Part shown: in pieces, positions 8,654-16,751 of the stretch
Layout of the letters: each line of letters opens with the position of its first letter
Position numbering within the stretch: position 1 is the first letter of the stretch
Assembly: GCF_023702675.1 (NCBI RefSeq)
Contig: NZ_CP098478.1
Location: 1,736,001 to 1,800,000, forward strand
Source: Acinetobacter sp. C26M
Lineage (GTDB): Bacteria; Pseudomonadota; Gammaproteobacteria; Pseudomonadales; Moraxellaceae
DNA: 64,000 bases
Direction: 5' to 3'
Position numbers and translations under genes: made by a program
Notes under the pieces: generated by a model
Database searches by the model: none
Seen by the model: the letters and a program-made list of their open reading frames with translations, nothing else
Told to the model about the DNA's origin: nothing

Positions 8654-9112
8654 CTATTCGACTAAATCAATCTGCCAATTTGCAGCCTGAATTTTGATAT
8701 TTAAATCGCGAAGTTTCGCGCTGATATCATCGGCTTGTTTTTGCAAGCTAGAAACAGGGATAACTTTTTGCCATTTAATCTCACGTGAGCTATAACGATC
8801 AGGTTCACGATGGGTATTGGCAATCGCATCAACCAAAATCTTATGCTGTTCAGCATAACTATCACGCAAGCTTAATAGGGTCAGCAATATTTTTCCATCT
8901 TCCAACTTGGCTTGCGCATTGGTCAAATGAATACGACAAATCAATTGATTGCTTTCTTGGGTTAAAGCAAATACCTGTTTGATCAGTTCATTTGGATCTT
9001 CACTGGGTTCATCGCCATCTTGTACCAATACATTGGCGTTGATCCGTTGTTTTAATGAAGCGAGCTTTTTTTGTTGATCGCTTCGAAGTAAAAGTGCTTC
9101 TGCGAGTTTCAT
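8654..9112 (-). CDS. DIP1984 family protein
   Basis: 152 residues, recognised by overall pattern as a member of the DIP1984 (septicolysin-like) family. The opening is MKLAEALLLRSDQQKK, then a GDEPSEDPNELI stretch, a central Arg/Asn-rich RIHLTNAQ, RYSSREIKW, and a C-terminal coiled coil ending in IQAANWQID. It is mostly alpha-helical and probably soluble; no signal peptide or membrane helix is seen. The biochemical role of the family is not established. The start overlaps the stop of the HEPN-like gene as ATGA (9112-9109), so the two are translationally coupled. It therefore belongs to the RtcR-controlled operon. Confidence 0.85.
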   Translation of the reverse strand: MKLAEALLLRSDQQKKLASLKQRINANVLVQDGDEPSEDPNELIKQVFALTQESNQLICRIHLTNAQAKLEDGKILLTLLSLRDSYAEQHKILVDAIANTHREPDRYSSREIKWQKVIPVSSLQKQADDISAKLRDLNIKIQAANWQIDLVE

Positions 9113-9558
9113 TTCTCTATCTCTATTTTATTCCAGTCAAAACTATCATTAGGTAAAAAGTCTGAATGATATGTTTGAGTATTTTGCATGAATTGAATAA
9201 ACAAATTACTCATATAAGTAGGTTTTAAGTGAATCAAAGCTGTAGCTGCGATGATAATTCGACTGATTGCAGCAGCTTGAAATTCTTGCTCATTTAAATC
9301 GTCAAATACTTTATTGCAGTCTCCATGTTTTAACCAATTTCTGACTTTATTAATTTCTTGAAACACTTGCTTTGTTTGTAAGTTGTTTTTAAAAGCAATA
9401 TTTTGACTGACTTTATGAAATACATAGCCATTTTTAAGCTCACCAAAAATGCCTTCCGCGGCACCAGCTAAAGTAATAGCTGGTATAAATGCTGTCTCAT
9501 ATAAATACAATTTTATTGCCCACTCAAATTGCACAATACCTGTTTCAATTTGATTCAT
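9109..9558 (-). CDS. HEPN-like protein in the rtc operon, putative RNase
   Basis: 149 residues, alpha-helical. Residues 28-40 (ITLAGAAEGIFGE) resemble the helix common to many small uncharacterised HEPN-type proteins. R73-N74-W-L-K-H78 is an RX4H motif with Asn after the Arg, the usual active-site pattern of HEPN ribonucleases. The start is the ATG at 9558, with a strong AGGGGTGA site inside the end of rtcB and only four bases after the rtcB stop. It overlaps the DIP1984-family gene by ATGA. The tight coupling implies equal expression with rtcB. RNase activity is inferred from the motif only; an inactive HEPN scaffold is possible. Confidence 0.6.
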   Translation of the reverse strand: MNQIETGIVQFEWAIKLYLYETAFIPAITLAGAAEGIFGELKNGYVFHKVSQNIAFKNNLQTKQVFQEINKVRNWLKHGDCNKVFDDLNEQEFQAAAISRIIIAATALIHLKPTYMSNLFIQFMQNTQTYHSDFLPNDSFDWNKIEIEK

Positions 9559-9562
9559 GAAA

Positions 9563-10834
9563 TCACCCCTTAACACAAACCACTTGTCTTAATGTATAAA
9601 CCACTTCAACCAAATCGCTTTGAGCTTTCATGACATCTTCAATCGGTTTATAAGCTGATGGAATTTCATCAATTACAGCAGCATCTTTACGGCATTCAAC
9701 ACCTTCAGTCTGCGCAATCTGATCTTCTACGGTAAAGCGACGTTTTGCTTCGGCACGGCTCATTACACGTCCTGCACCATGTGAACATGAACAGAAAGAT
9801 TCTTGATTACCAAGCCCACGAACAATGAAGGACTTGGCACCCATGGAACCTGGGATAATTCCATACTCTCCCAAACGTGCACGCACAGCACCTTTACGGG
9901 TGACCATCACTTCTTCGCCGTAATGTTCTTCCTTTTCCACGTAATTATGGTGGCAGTTCACGGCTTCTAATCGTGCTTGGAACGGTTTTGGAATAATTGT
10001 TGCTAAGGCTTTAATGGCAGACTGCATCATGATTTCACGGTTTTTCATGGCAAAGCGTTGTGCCCAACCCACAGCAAACCAGTAATCATCAAAATGTTCA
10101 GTTCCTTCGACCAAATAAGCCAAATCTTTATTCGGTAAATTAATAAAGTGCTTTTGCATATCTTTACGCGCCAGCTCGATAAAATGATTACCGATGGCAT
10201 TACCGACACCGCGAGAACCTGAGTGCAACATAATCCAAACATGATCATGTTCATCCAAACAGACTTCGACAAAGTGATTTCCTGTACCTAATGTTCCTAG
10301 CTGTTTTCGGTTGTTGGTGTTTTTTAGGCGAGGGTGCTTTGCACAGATGAACTCAAAATCAGCAACTAAATCTGCCCAAGCTTGATCTACCATTTCAGGT
10401 GGTGTTTCCCAAGAACCTTTATCTCGTCCACGGCCTTTGGTCATTCCATGTGGAATTAAGCGTTCAAGCTCAGTGCGTAAAGCATATAGGTTATCGGGTA
10501 AATCAGAAGCAGTTAAGTTGGTACGAGTTGCCATCATTCCACATCCGATATCAACACCTACAGCAGCAGGGATAATTGCACCTTTGGTTGGAATCACGCT
10601 TCCGATGGTTGCACCTAAACCAAAGTGAACATCTGGCATCACTGCCATCCATTTATAAATAAAGGGCATTTGTGCTGTTTGTAGTAATTGTTGTTTTGAG
10701 TTGTCGTCAACAAGTACACCATTGGTCCACATTTTTACTGGCATACTCGTTTTATCTTTTAGAACTTGATAAGCACGTTGTTGCTGTTCTTGTTCAAATT
10801 GAGCTTGTTGGTTGATTTGTTCAACGACAGACAT
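9563..10834 (-). CDS. rtcB: RNA-splicing ligase RtcB
   Basis: 423 residues. It is a GTP- and manganese-dependent ligase that joins RNA 2',3'-cyclic phosphate or 3'-phosphate ends to 5'-OH ends. Metal-binding motifs known from RtcB structures are all visible: DIGCGM, GTGNHF, HSGSRG and NCHHN. The guanylylated histidine lies in CSHGAGRVMSR. I chose the ATG at 10834, which has AGGA eight bases upstream; ATG 10840 is possible, and the GTG/ATG further out would overlap a 5' UTR hairpin. It is the first gene of the operon rtcB / HEPN-like / DIP1984 / rtcA, behind a sigma-54 promoter. No archease gene is nearby. Confidence 0.96.
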   Translation of the reverse strand: MSVVEQINQQAQFEQEQQQRAYQVLKDKTSMPVKMWTNGVLVDDNSKQQLLQTAQMPFIYKWMAVMPDVHFGLGATIGSVIPTKGAIIPAAVGVDIGCGMMATRTNLTASDLPDNLYALRTELERLIPHGMTKGRGRDKGSWETPPEMVDQAWADLVADFEFICAKHPRLKNTNNRKQLGTLGTGNHFVEVCLDEHDHVWIMLHSGSRGVGNAIGNHFIELARKDMQKHFINLPNKDLAYLVEGTEHFDDYWFAVGWAQRFAMKNREIMMQSAIKALATIIPKPFQARLEAVNCHHNYVEKEEHYGEEVMVTRKGAVRARLGEYGIIPGSMGAKSFIVRGLGNQESFCSCSHGAGRVMSRAEAKRRFTVEDQIAQTEGVECRKDAAVIDEIPSAYKPIEDVMKAQSDLVEVVYTLRQVVCVKG

Positions 10835-10853
10835 TTTCATTTTCCTTTCAAAG

Positions 10854-10880
10854 CCTGCCTGCCAAGCGTTTGCAGGCAGG
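10854..10880 (-). promoter_or_regulatory. Hairpin in the rtcB 5' UTR
   Basis: Perfect 9-bp GC-rich inverted repeat (CCTGCCTGC at 10854-10862, GCAGGCAGG at 10872-10880). It sits in the predicted rtcB leader, immediately upstream of the AAGGAAA ribosome binding site. Confidence 0.5.
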
Positions 10881-10920
10881 TGATATTCACAAGATCCCAA
10901 TGATATTGTGTGCTTATACT

Positions 10921-10939
10921 ATTGCAGTGACTGTGCCAA
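10921..10939 (-). promoter_or_regulatory. Sigma-54 (-24/-12) promoter of the rtcB operon
   Basis: The minus strand reads TTGGCACAGTCACTGCAAT. It has the invariant GG and GC with exactly ten bases between, and fits the consensus TGGCAC-N5-TTGC with one mismatch in the -12 block. Transcription would start near 10912. RtcR, a sigma-54 activator encoded at 12158, is the expected partner. Confidence 0.85.
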
Positions 10940-11038
10940 CTTTTTAAAAACTAACTATAAATAATTTTAAGATATTGATAATTATTAAAAATAAATTTTT
11001 AAATATTTTTCATAAACATGTGCGTAGGTGATTTTGTC

Positions 11039-11093
11039 GATATTTATATATCTTAAAGGATATTTAAGTATCTAAAATGATAGATTAGATATA
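11039..11093. promoter_or_regulatory. Candidate RtcR activator sites
   Basis: Two 15-bp direct repeats, GATATTTATATATCT (11039-11053) and GATATTTAAGTATCT (11059-11073), and a weaker third unit starting GATAG at 11079, are spaced exactly 20 bp apart. They lie about 127-180 bp upstream of the predicted start point, a normal position for enhancer sites of sigma-54 activators. AT-rich background weakens the call. Confidence 0.45.
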
Positions 11094-11127
11094 TTGGGGG
11101 TTAATAGATCATATATCAGGGGATCTA

Positions 11128-12108
11128 TCAGGATTTATCGATTTTTGAAAGTCGACCTGCCTCATCTAAGCTAAATTGATCAAAATCATGAGCCAAGTAG
11201 AAGTTGCCTTGATAGAACTGTTGGACTTCTTCAGCGATGGCTTGTTGTCCAGCATTATCTTGATGGCGTGGGCTAAAGTGCGTCAAGATCAGGTTGCTTA
11301 GACCTTGTTGTTGAGCAAATTCTGCAACCATCTTTGCTGAACTATGCATAGGGCCTGAACCTACTTTATCTAAAATGGCTTGGGTGTAGATACTTTCATG
11401 AATCAAAAGTTGGGCATCCTGACAAGTTTGTGCCAACAACTCGGGACGATCATTATCTCCACCGACAATCGTATGTGCACGTTGTGTTTGGATTTGAATA
11501 AAATCAACCGCTTTTAAGGTTTGTTCATTAAACTGGACGTCTAAGCCTTGCTGTAAATCGCCCCAAACTTTACCTTTTGCTACGCCGAGCTGAATTAAAG
11601 CCTGGGTATCTAATTTCTTTTGGGTGTATTGCGCCATAATACTAAATGCGAAACTCGGTACACGATGACTGAGTGGGTGGGCTTGAATCGAAAGTTCATC
11701 TGTTATTTGTAGTATTTGAGTAGCTTCATTCACATCGATAAAGTTGAGCGGATAGGGCAAATGCAGATCGGTCAGTTGAGCTGTGGCTTTAATCCATTGT
11801 TGAATTTCTTTTGGAGCAATAATGGTTAAAGGTGCAGTACGGGCATTCATACCTGCACTCGCCAATAAGCCGACCAATCCATAACAATGATCACCATGTA
11901 CATGGGTGATGCAGATGGCAACTAGGCTTTGTAATGAGAGTTTAGCTTGTTGAATGCGATGCTGTGTACCTTCTCCTGCATCAACTAAAATCCAATCTTT
12001 ATTCTTGCTATTACGGATCGCTAAAGCTGAAACGTTGCGTGTGAGTGTGGGTACACCAGAAGATGTGCCTAAAAAAGTAAAATGAAGCATATTGTTGGAA
12101 TTTTTCAT
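11128..12108 (-). CDS. rnz: Ribonuclease Z (tRNA 3' endonuclease family)
   Basis: A metallo-beta-lactamase fold nuclease that processes tRNA 3' ends. It begins FTFLGTSSGVPTLTRN, followed by the zinc motif THVHGDH and later HSS and THFSPRH motifs. The ATG at 12108 gives 326 residues; the ATG at 12090 (MLHFTFLG) is equally plausible and gives 320, and neither has a clear Shine-Dalgarno sequence. The upstream TTG/ATG starts would overlap the divergent rtcR gene and are rejected. Only about 49 bp separate it from rtcR, so the two share a promoter region. Its position between rtcR and the rtc operon adds a third RNA-end enzyme to this locus. Confidence 0.9.
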   Translation of the reverse strand: MKNSNNMLHFTFLGTSSGVPTLTRNVSALAIRNSKNKDWILVDAGEGTQHRIQQAKLSLQSLVAICITHVHGDHCYGLVGLLASAGMNARTAPLTIIAPKEIQQWIKATAQLTDLHLPYPLNFIDVNEATQILQITDELSIQAHPLSHRVPSFAFSIMAQYTQKKLDTQALIQLGVAKGKVWGDLQQGLDVQFNEQTLKAVDFIQIQTQRAHTIVGGDNDRPELLAQTCQDAQLLIHESIYTQAILDKVGSGPMHSSAKMVAEFAQQQGLSNLILTHFSPRHQDNAGQQAIAEEVQQFYQGNFYLAHDFDQFSLDEAGRLSKIDKS

Positions 12109-12157
12109 TGAATTGCGTATTGTATATGATAGATATATATAAAATATTATAGAAATT

Positions 12158-13774
12158 ATGGCGAATGCAAAAAAAACTGTTGTCATTGGTTTTGTGGGTT
12201 CTACTTTAGATCAAGGGAAGCGTCCTGATCGTTGGCAACGTTGGCGTCCAACCCTCAGTCTTTTGATGCATGAAGATCTGATTGTAGATGAACTGGTACT
12301 ATTGCATGATCGACAGCATCATAATCTAGTCAAATTTATTGCTGAAGATGCTCAGGATGTGTCGCCATCAACCACAGTATCAGGTCAACGAGTGAGTATT
12401 CGTGATCCTTGGGATTTTGCTGAGGTCTATGGTGCGCTATATGACTTTGTGAAAAGTTATCCCTTTGATACTGAAAAAAATAACTATCTTTTGCATATCA
12501 CTACAGGCACACACGTTGCTCAAATCTGTTGGTATCTACTGGTCGATACCAATTATTTACCTGCCAAATTGATTCAAAGTGCGCCAAATCAACAGAAAAC
12601 ACCAGAAGGTGAATATCGTATCATTGATTTAGATTTATCTCGCTATGATGTTTTAAAGCAACGTTTTGAAGATGAGCAACAACAAAACTGGCAACAACTT
12701 AAAGCCAATATTTCAACCTATAACCATGAATTTAATCAATTGATTACCGAAGTTGAGTTGGTGGCGACACGTTCGAGTGCACCGATTTTGATTATGGGGG
12801 CAACTGGTGTTGGTAAATCACATTTAGCCAAACAAATTTTTCAATTAAAGAAAGACAAATTTCATTTAAGTGGGCGTTTTATTGATGTGAACTGTGCGAC
12901 GCTTCGTGGTGATAGTGCCATGTCGAGTTTGTTTGGGCATATCAAGGGGGCTTTTACAGGGGCAGCGGCTTCAAGAACAGGCTTATTAAAAAGTGCTGAT
13001 CAAGGTATTTTATTTCTGGATGAAATTGGTGAGCTTGGGTTAGATGAGCAAGCGATGTTGCTTAAGGCACTTGAAGATAAATCCTTTTTTCCAGTCGGAA
13101 GTGATAAAGAGGTTCAGGCGGATTTTCAGCTGATTACGGGAACCAATAGAGATCTAAGAGCAGAAGTGCAAGCAGGTCGTTTCCGTGAGGATTTGTGGGC
13201 ACGACTGAATACATGGACTTTCTTTTTACCCAATCTTAAAGATCGAATTGAAGATATTGCCCCTAATATTGAGTTCGAGTTGCAACGCTTTTCGGCAAAT
13301 CACCAGCGACAATTACGTTTTCAACGTGATGCACTTGATGTGTATTTGAAATTTGCCAAGTCGAAGGAAGCATCATGGCAAGGGAATTTTCGTGATTTAA
13401 CCGCCAGTGTGACTCGGTTGGCGACATTATCCAGTGGTGAGTTGATCCGTTCAGAAACGGTGGAAAAGGAGATTCAGCGTTTAAAGCAACTGTGGTCGAT
13501 TCAAACCACACAAGACCAATTTAAAGATGCAGATATTTTACTCAAATATTTAGATCAAACTCAGCTGGGTGAGATCGATGAGTTTGATCAGATTCAACTG
13601 CGTGGTGTACTTCAAGTCTGTGAAAATGCCAAGTCAATGGCGGATGCTGGACGCCAACTATTTGCTGCTTCACGCCAGCAACGCAACACCACCAATGACA
13701 GCGACCGAGTCAAAAAGTATTTGGCTCGGTTTGGCTTGAGTTGGAGTGACTTTGGTAATCATTCAGCTGGATGA
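12158..13774 (+). CDS. rtcR: Sigma-54 dependent activator RtcR with CARF domain
   Basis: 538 residues, close to E. coli RtcR. The N-terminal part (about 1-180; VVIGFVGSTLDQGK) is the RtcR domain, a CARF-type Rossmann fold thought to sense a ligand linked to RNA damage. The central AAA+ domain has Walker A GATGVGKS (214-221), the sigma-54 contact loop GAFTGA (264-269) and Walker B FLDE (286-289). The C-terminus is helical and probably binds DNA. It should activate the -24/-12 promoter of rtcB. It is divergent from rnz, and its last 16 bases overlap the end of the converging DUF2157 gene. Confidence 0.95.
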   Translation: MANAKKTVVIGFVGSTLDQGKRPDRWQRWRPTLSLLMHEDLIVDELVLLHDRQHHNLVKFIAEDAQDVSPSTTVSGQRVSIRDPWDFAEVYGALYDFVKSYPFDTEKNNYLLHITTGTHVAQICWYLLVDTNYLPAKLIQSAPNQQKTPEGEYRIIDLDLSRYDVLKQRFEDEQQQNWQQLKANISTYNHEFNQLITEVELVATRSSAPILIMGATGVGKSHLAKQIFQLKKDKFHLSGRFIDVNCATLRGDSAMSSLFGHIKGAFTGAAASRTGLLKSADQGILFLDEIGELGLDEQAMLLKALEDKSFFPVGSDKEVQADFQLITGTNRDLRAEVQAGRFREDLWARLNTWTFFLPNLKDRIEDIAPNIEFELQRFSANHQRQLRFQRDALDVYLKFAKSKEASWQGNFRDLTASVTRLATLSSGELIRSETVEKEIQRLKQLWSIQTTQDQFKDADILLKYLDQTQLGEIDEFDQIQLRGVLQVCENAKSMADAGRQLFAASRQQRNTTNDSDRVKKYLARFGLSWSDFGNHSAG

Positions 13775-14829
13775 TCTTTCTTTATTTGTGATTGGCTGGG
13801 TAGAAACTCTAAGTTCCAAAGTTTTTCGGCATGTCGGCCAATCCACCAGAAAGACGCAGCGAGCAAGATAAAGAAAATGGCTTTGTGCATGCCATTCCAA
13901 AAGAACTCAAAATACTTGGTGTAGAGGTTAATAAATAAGAAGGTGATACCAAAACCGCGTGAGGTGGCATCATCGTGTTTTAAGCCATAGACAATCGCGA
14001 TGATGGCAATAAATGCGAATAGCACGCCCCAATGCAACAGTTCATATTGCTTGACGCTATACCAACTCCCTAAGTCACCATAATTGCCAAAGATCGAGAG
14101 AATCCATAAGGCAATAAATAGATATAACAGGCCCATGACATAGGTTGAGTGTGCAAAATCTCTAAAATGCGCATAGCGTTTAAAGAGTAGGCTTAAGCCA
14201 ATCAATACGCCACCAAACAAGACAAAGCGTAAAGGGAAGTTCATCCCAAGATAATAGGCACCCCAACCTGACATATAGCCTGTTTCTGTCCCAAACCATG
14301 AACCGAGCGAAAGCAAGGAAAATACCCAAATCAGTTTAGAAGGAAACCAGAAGGCAAGTGCGGCATAAATAATGGTGGAGAGTAGGAATAACAAAGAGAA
14401 ATGCCCACTGCCAGTATCAATCGCTTGCCCGAAATAGGCGACAGACGCTGCGGTAGAAAGCACGCCTGCGAAAATAATGGCTTCATTGCTAAATTGATGC
14501 AATGGTTTGGTTCTGCGTCGACGATATGCAAAACCATAAAAGGTTGCAGCAACCGCAGCGAAAATGAGACAAGGGATGATTTTTGAATCGATAAAGATTT
14601 TTTCAATCAGTTCCATTAAGAATTTATCGGCTGTAATTGCGGCAACGGCAATCACGGCACAAATCATCGAAATCCAAAATGAATATTTTGCCAGTCGTTC
14701 CCAGTCGAAAGGTCGTATCGAAAAACTCTGCTTTAACTGATTGGCGACATCAGGTGTAATCGTGCCGTGTTGTTGCCAATGTTCAATGGTTTGCTTTAAA
14801 AAAAGTCCCTGTTTTTTATTTAATTTCAT
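13759..14829 (-). CDS. DUF2157 domain membrane protein
   Basis: 356 residues. A soluble N-terminal segment of about 45 residues (helical, as in DUF2157 proteins: GLFLKQTIEHWQQHGTI) is followed by roughly ten hydrophobic segments separated by short basic loops (YRRRRTK, KRYAHFRDF). It is an inner-membrane protein of unknown function. The stop codon lies inside the 3' end of the converging rtcR gene. Upstream there is a 9-bp inverted repeat (14843-14877) that may be an operator or the end of the preceding transcript. Confidence 0.8.
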   Translation of the reverse strand: MKLNKKQGLFLKQTIEHWQQHGTITPDVANQLKQSFSIRPFDWERLAKYSFWISMICAVIAVAAITADKFLMELIEKIFIDSKIIPCLIFAAVAATFYGFAYRRRRTKPLHQFSNEAIIFAGVLSTAASVAYFGQAIDTGSGHFSLLFLLSTIIYAALAFWFPSKLIWVFSLLSLGSWFGTETGYMSGWGAYYLGMNFPLRFVLFGGVLIGLSLLFKRYAHFRDFAHSTYVMGLLYLFIALWILSIFGNYGDLGSWYSVKQYELLHWGVLFAFIAIIAIVYGLKHDDATSRGFGITFLFINLYTKYFEFFWNGMHKAIFFILLAASFWWIGRHAEKLWNLEFLPSQSQIKKDHPAE

Positions 14830-14842
14830 TATTAAAGAACCT

Positions 14843-14877
14843 AATGTCTGTACATCTATAGTGATATAACAGACATT
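14843..14877. promoter_or_regulatory. Spaced inverted repeat upstream of the DUF2157 gene
   Basis: AATGTCTGT (14843-14851) and ACAGACATT (14869-14877) are perfect 9-bp arms separated by 17 bases, 14 bp upstream of the DUF2157 start and 44 bp after the hydrolase gene. It could be an operator or a terminator stem; there is no T run. Confidence 0.4.
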
Positions 14878-14921
14878 GGATTCAAAACACGTATATTTTT
14901 CTTAGTAATTTGTTGTTAAGT

Positions 14922-15551
14922 CTACAGTTTTAAAAAGCGAGCAATCACTTGGCGTAATTGTTTTAGATAGCCGGTAAAGAAATGATTGGCGCCTGGCAAA
15001 ATTGTAATCGGATGCTTTTGTGGTTTTGCCCACGCAATCATATCTGAAAGAAGAGTAATATCATCTTGTTCACCATGAACAAATAAGATATCACCGTCAA
15101 TTGCAGGAGTTGTGTAGTGGCGTAAATCCACCACCGAACCTGTTGGCAAGCCGCATAACACCAATTGTTTTGGACGGAACTCATTGCTGAGTTGTGCTTG
15201 GCATTTTGCGAGCACATGAGAACCAAAACTGAAACCACCCGCATAGAAGGTTAAACCTGCGTGCTTCTCACGTGCGTATTCAATCACAGCCATAATATCA
15301 TCGGTTTCGCCGTGTCCTTGGTCGTGTGTACCTTCACTACCGGCTAAACCACGGAAGCTAGGACGGTAGACGATACACCCCATTTCATTAAAAATCTGAG
15401 CTAGTAGTACAGGGACTTTATGATGCGGTGTACCACCTTGTAGAGGATGTGGATGGCAGACAACAGCAAAACCTGTGATTTCACCTTGGGGCTGATCAAC
15501 AAACATTTCGATTTGACCAACAGGACCTTGGATGAATAATTGCTCAGACAT
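14922..15551 (-). CDS. Small alpha/beta-hydrolase
   Basis: 209 residues. It begins with a short beta segment, then VVCHPHPLQGGTPHHK (the conserved CHPHP...GG stretch of this hydrolase group). The nucleophile elbow is GFSFGS, Asp is expected in LFVHGEQDD, and His in GANHFF. No signal peptide is seen, so it is cytosolic. This type is often annotated as an alpha/beta-hydrolase or dienelactone-hydrolase-like protein, and the substrate is unknown. It is transcribed in the same direction as the DUF2157 gene but 92 bases apart, and divergent from yaaA. Confidence 0.82.
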   Translation of the reverse strand: MSEQLFIQGPVGQIEMFVDQPQGEITGFAVVCHPHPLQGGTPHHKVPVLLAQIFNEMGCIVYRPSFRGLAGSEGTHDQGHGETDDIMAVIEYAREKHAGLTFYAGGFSFGSHVLAKCQAQLSNEFRPKQLVLCGLPTGSVVDLRHYTTPAIDGDILFVHGEQDDITLLSDMIAWAKPQKHPITILPGANHFFTGYLKQLRQVIARFLKL

Positions 15552-15675
15552 AAGATACGCAATGGATAATGGAAGAATCCACTATTTTACCGATAAAACT
15601 GAACGAGAACACGAATTGGCATTAAAAATTATCAACTGTTATAGTTTCACCAAGATAAATTTATTTTGATTGATT

Positions 15676-16458
15676 ATGCTTGCTTTAATTTCTCCTGCTA
15701 AAACACTTGATTACACCACAGCACTTCCTACAGATACACATACTCAACCACGTTTGTTGGCGCAATCTCAACAGTTGATTGATGTTTGTCGCAAATTGTC
15801 GGCAACTGAAATTGCATCATTGATGACGGTGAGTGAGAAAATAGCTAACTTAAATGTAGAGCGCTTTCGTGACTGGAATGCAGATTTTGATTTTTCCAAT
15901 GCACGTCAGGCTTTATTTGCATTTAAAGGTGATGTGTACACAGGTTTAGATGCATATCACTTAAAAGACCAAGATATTGATTTTGCCCAACAGCATTTAC
16001 GTATGCTGTCTGGTCTTTATGGTTTATTACGTCCATTGGATTTGATGATGCCATACCGTTTGGAAATGGGTACTAAACTAAAGAATACGCGTGGTCATAA
16101 TCTATATGAATTTTGGGGCAGTATTATTACGGATCAAATTAACCAAGATTTAGCTGAAATTGATGCAAAAGTATTGGTAAATTTAGCCTCTGACGAATAT
16201 TATAAATCTGTGAATGAAAAGAAAATTCAGGCAGAAATTGTTAAGCCTGTATTCTTGGATCAGAAGAACGGAAAATATAAAGTTATTAGTTTCTATGCGA
16301 AAAAAGCGCGTGGTCTGATGGCAAGATACTTGATTGAAAATAAATTAAGCCAAGTAGAACAATTAAAAGCATTTGATAGTGAAGGGTATTACTTTGATGC
16401 TGAAAGTTCATCGAATAAAGAATTGGTCTTTAAGCGAGATGAGCAACACGCAGCTTAG
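15676..16458 (+). CDS. yaaA: Peroxide stress protein YaaA (UPF0246)
   Basis: 260 residues starting [15 protein letters not shown], the typical YaaA opening. Other conserved stretches are [29 protein letters not shown] and [11 protein letters not shown]. YaaA lowers intracellular free iron and protects DNA and proteins during hydrogen peroxide stress in E. coli, where it is under OxyR. I use the ATG at 15676 rather than the TTG at 15670. The Shine-Dalgarno sequence is weak. It is followed closely by two small genes on the same strand and may form an operon with them. Confidence 0.93.
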   Translation: MLALISPAKTLDYTTALPTDTHTQPRLLAQSQQLIDVCRKLSATEIASLMTVSEKIANLNVERFRDWNADFDFSNARQALFAFKGDVYTGLDAYHLKDQDIDFAQQHLRMLSGLYGLLRPLDLMMPYRLEMGTKLKNTRGHNLYEFWGSIITDQINQDLAEIDAKVLVNLASDEYYKSVNEKKIQAEIVKPVFLDQKNGKYKVISFYAKKARGLMARYLIENKLSQVEQLKAFDSEGYYFDAESSSNKELVFKRDEQHAA

Positions 16459-16478
16459 TTTGCCTTAGGCAGGGTGGG

Positions 16479-16742
16479 ATGTTAACCAAAGAATATTTAT
16501 TAAAACACGCGATATCGTCTGATCAAGTTTGTGTCAAAGGGCACCTGACAGAACCTCGTAGCTATGGGGTATATGCATTGCCTTTAGATCGCGATGGTAC
16601 TCGACGATTCAGATTTGGTAATCATCCTATGCGCCAACAGGAACTAAAACATGAGTTTGGTTCCTGTACTTTGTACCAGCTTTTTTTAGAGCGGAAAGAT
16701 GCAGAATCCTTGGCAAAATGGCTGAATAAAGAAATCCAATAA
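16479..16742 (+). CDS. Hypothetical protein, 87 residues
   Basis: Not recognised. It lies 20 bases after yaaA and 9 bases before the HD-domain gene on the same strand, which argues for a real gene in an operon. The protein is basic and soluble, with a central arginine-rich RDGTRRFRFGNHPMRQQE stretch and a short helical C-terminus. No membrane segment or known motif is visible. Confidence 0.7.
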   Translation: MLTKEYLLKHAISSDQVCVKGHLTEPRSYGVYALPLDRDGTRRFRFGNHPMRQQELKHEFGSCTLYQLFLERKDAESLAKWLNKEIQ

Positions 16743-16751
16743 GGGTGAGTA

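Noticed and set aside
11106..11127. TAGATC/GATCTA repeat after rnz as a terminator or operator
   Set aside because: Only six-bp arms in AT-rich DNA and no T run; too weak to call.
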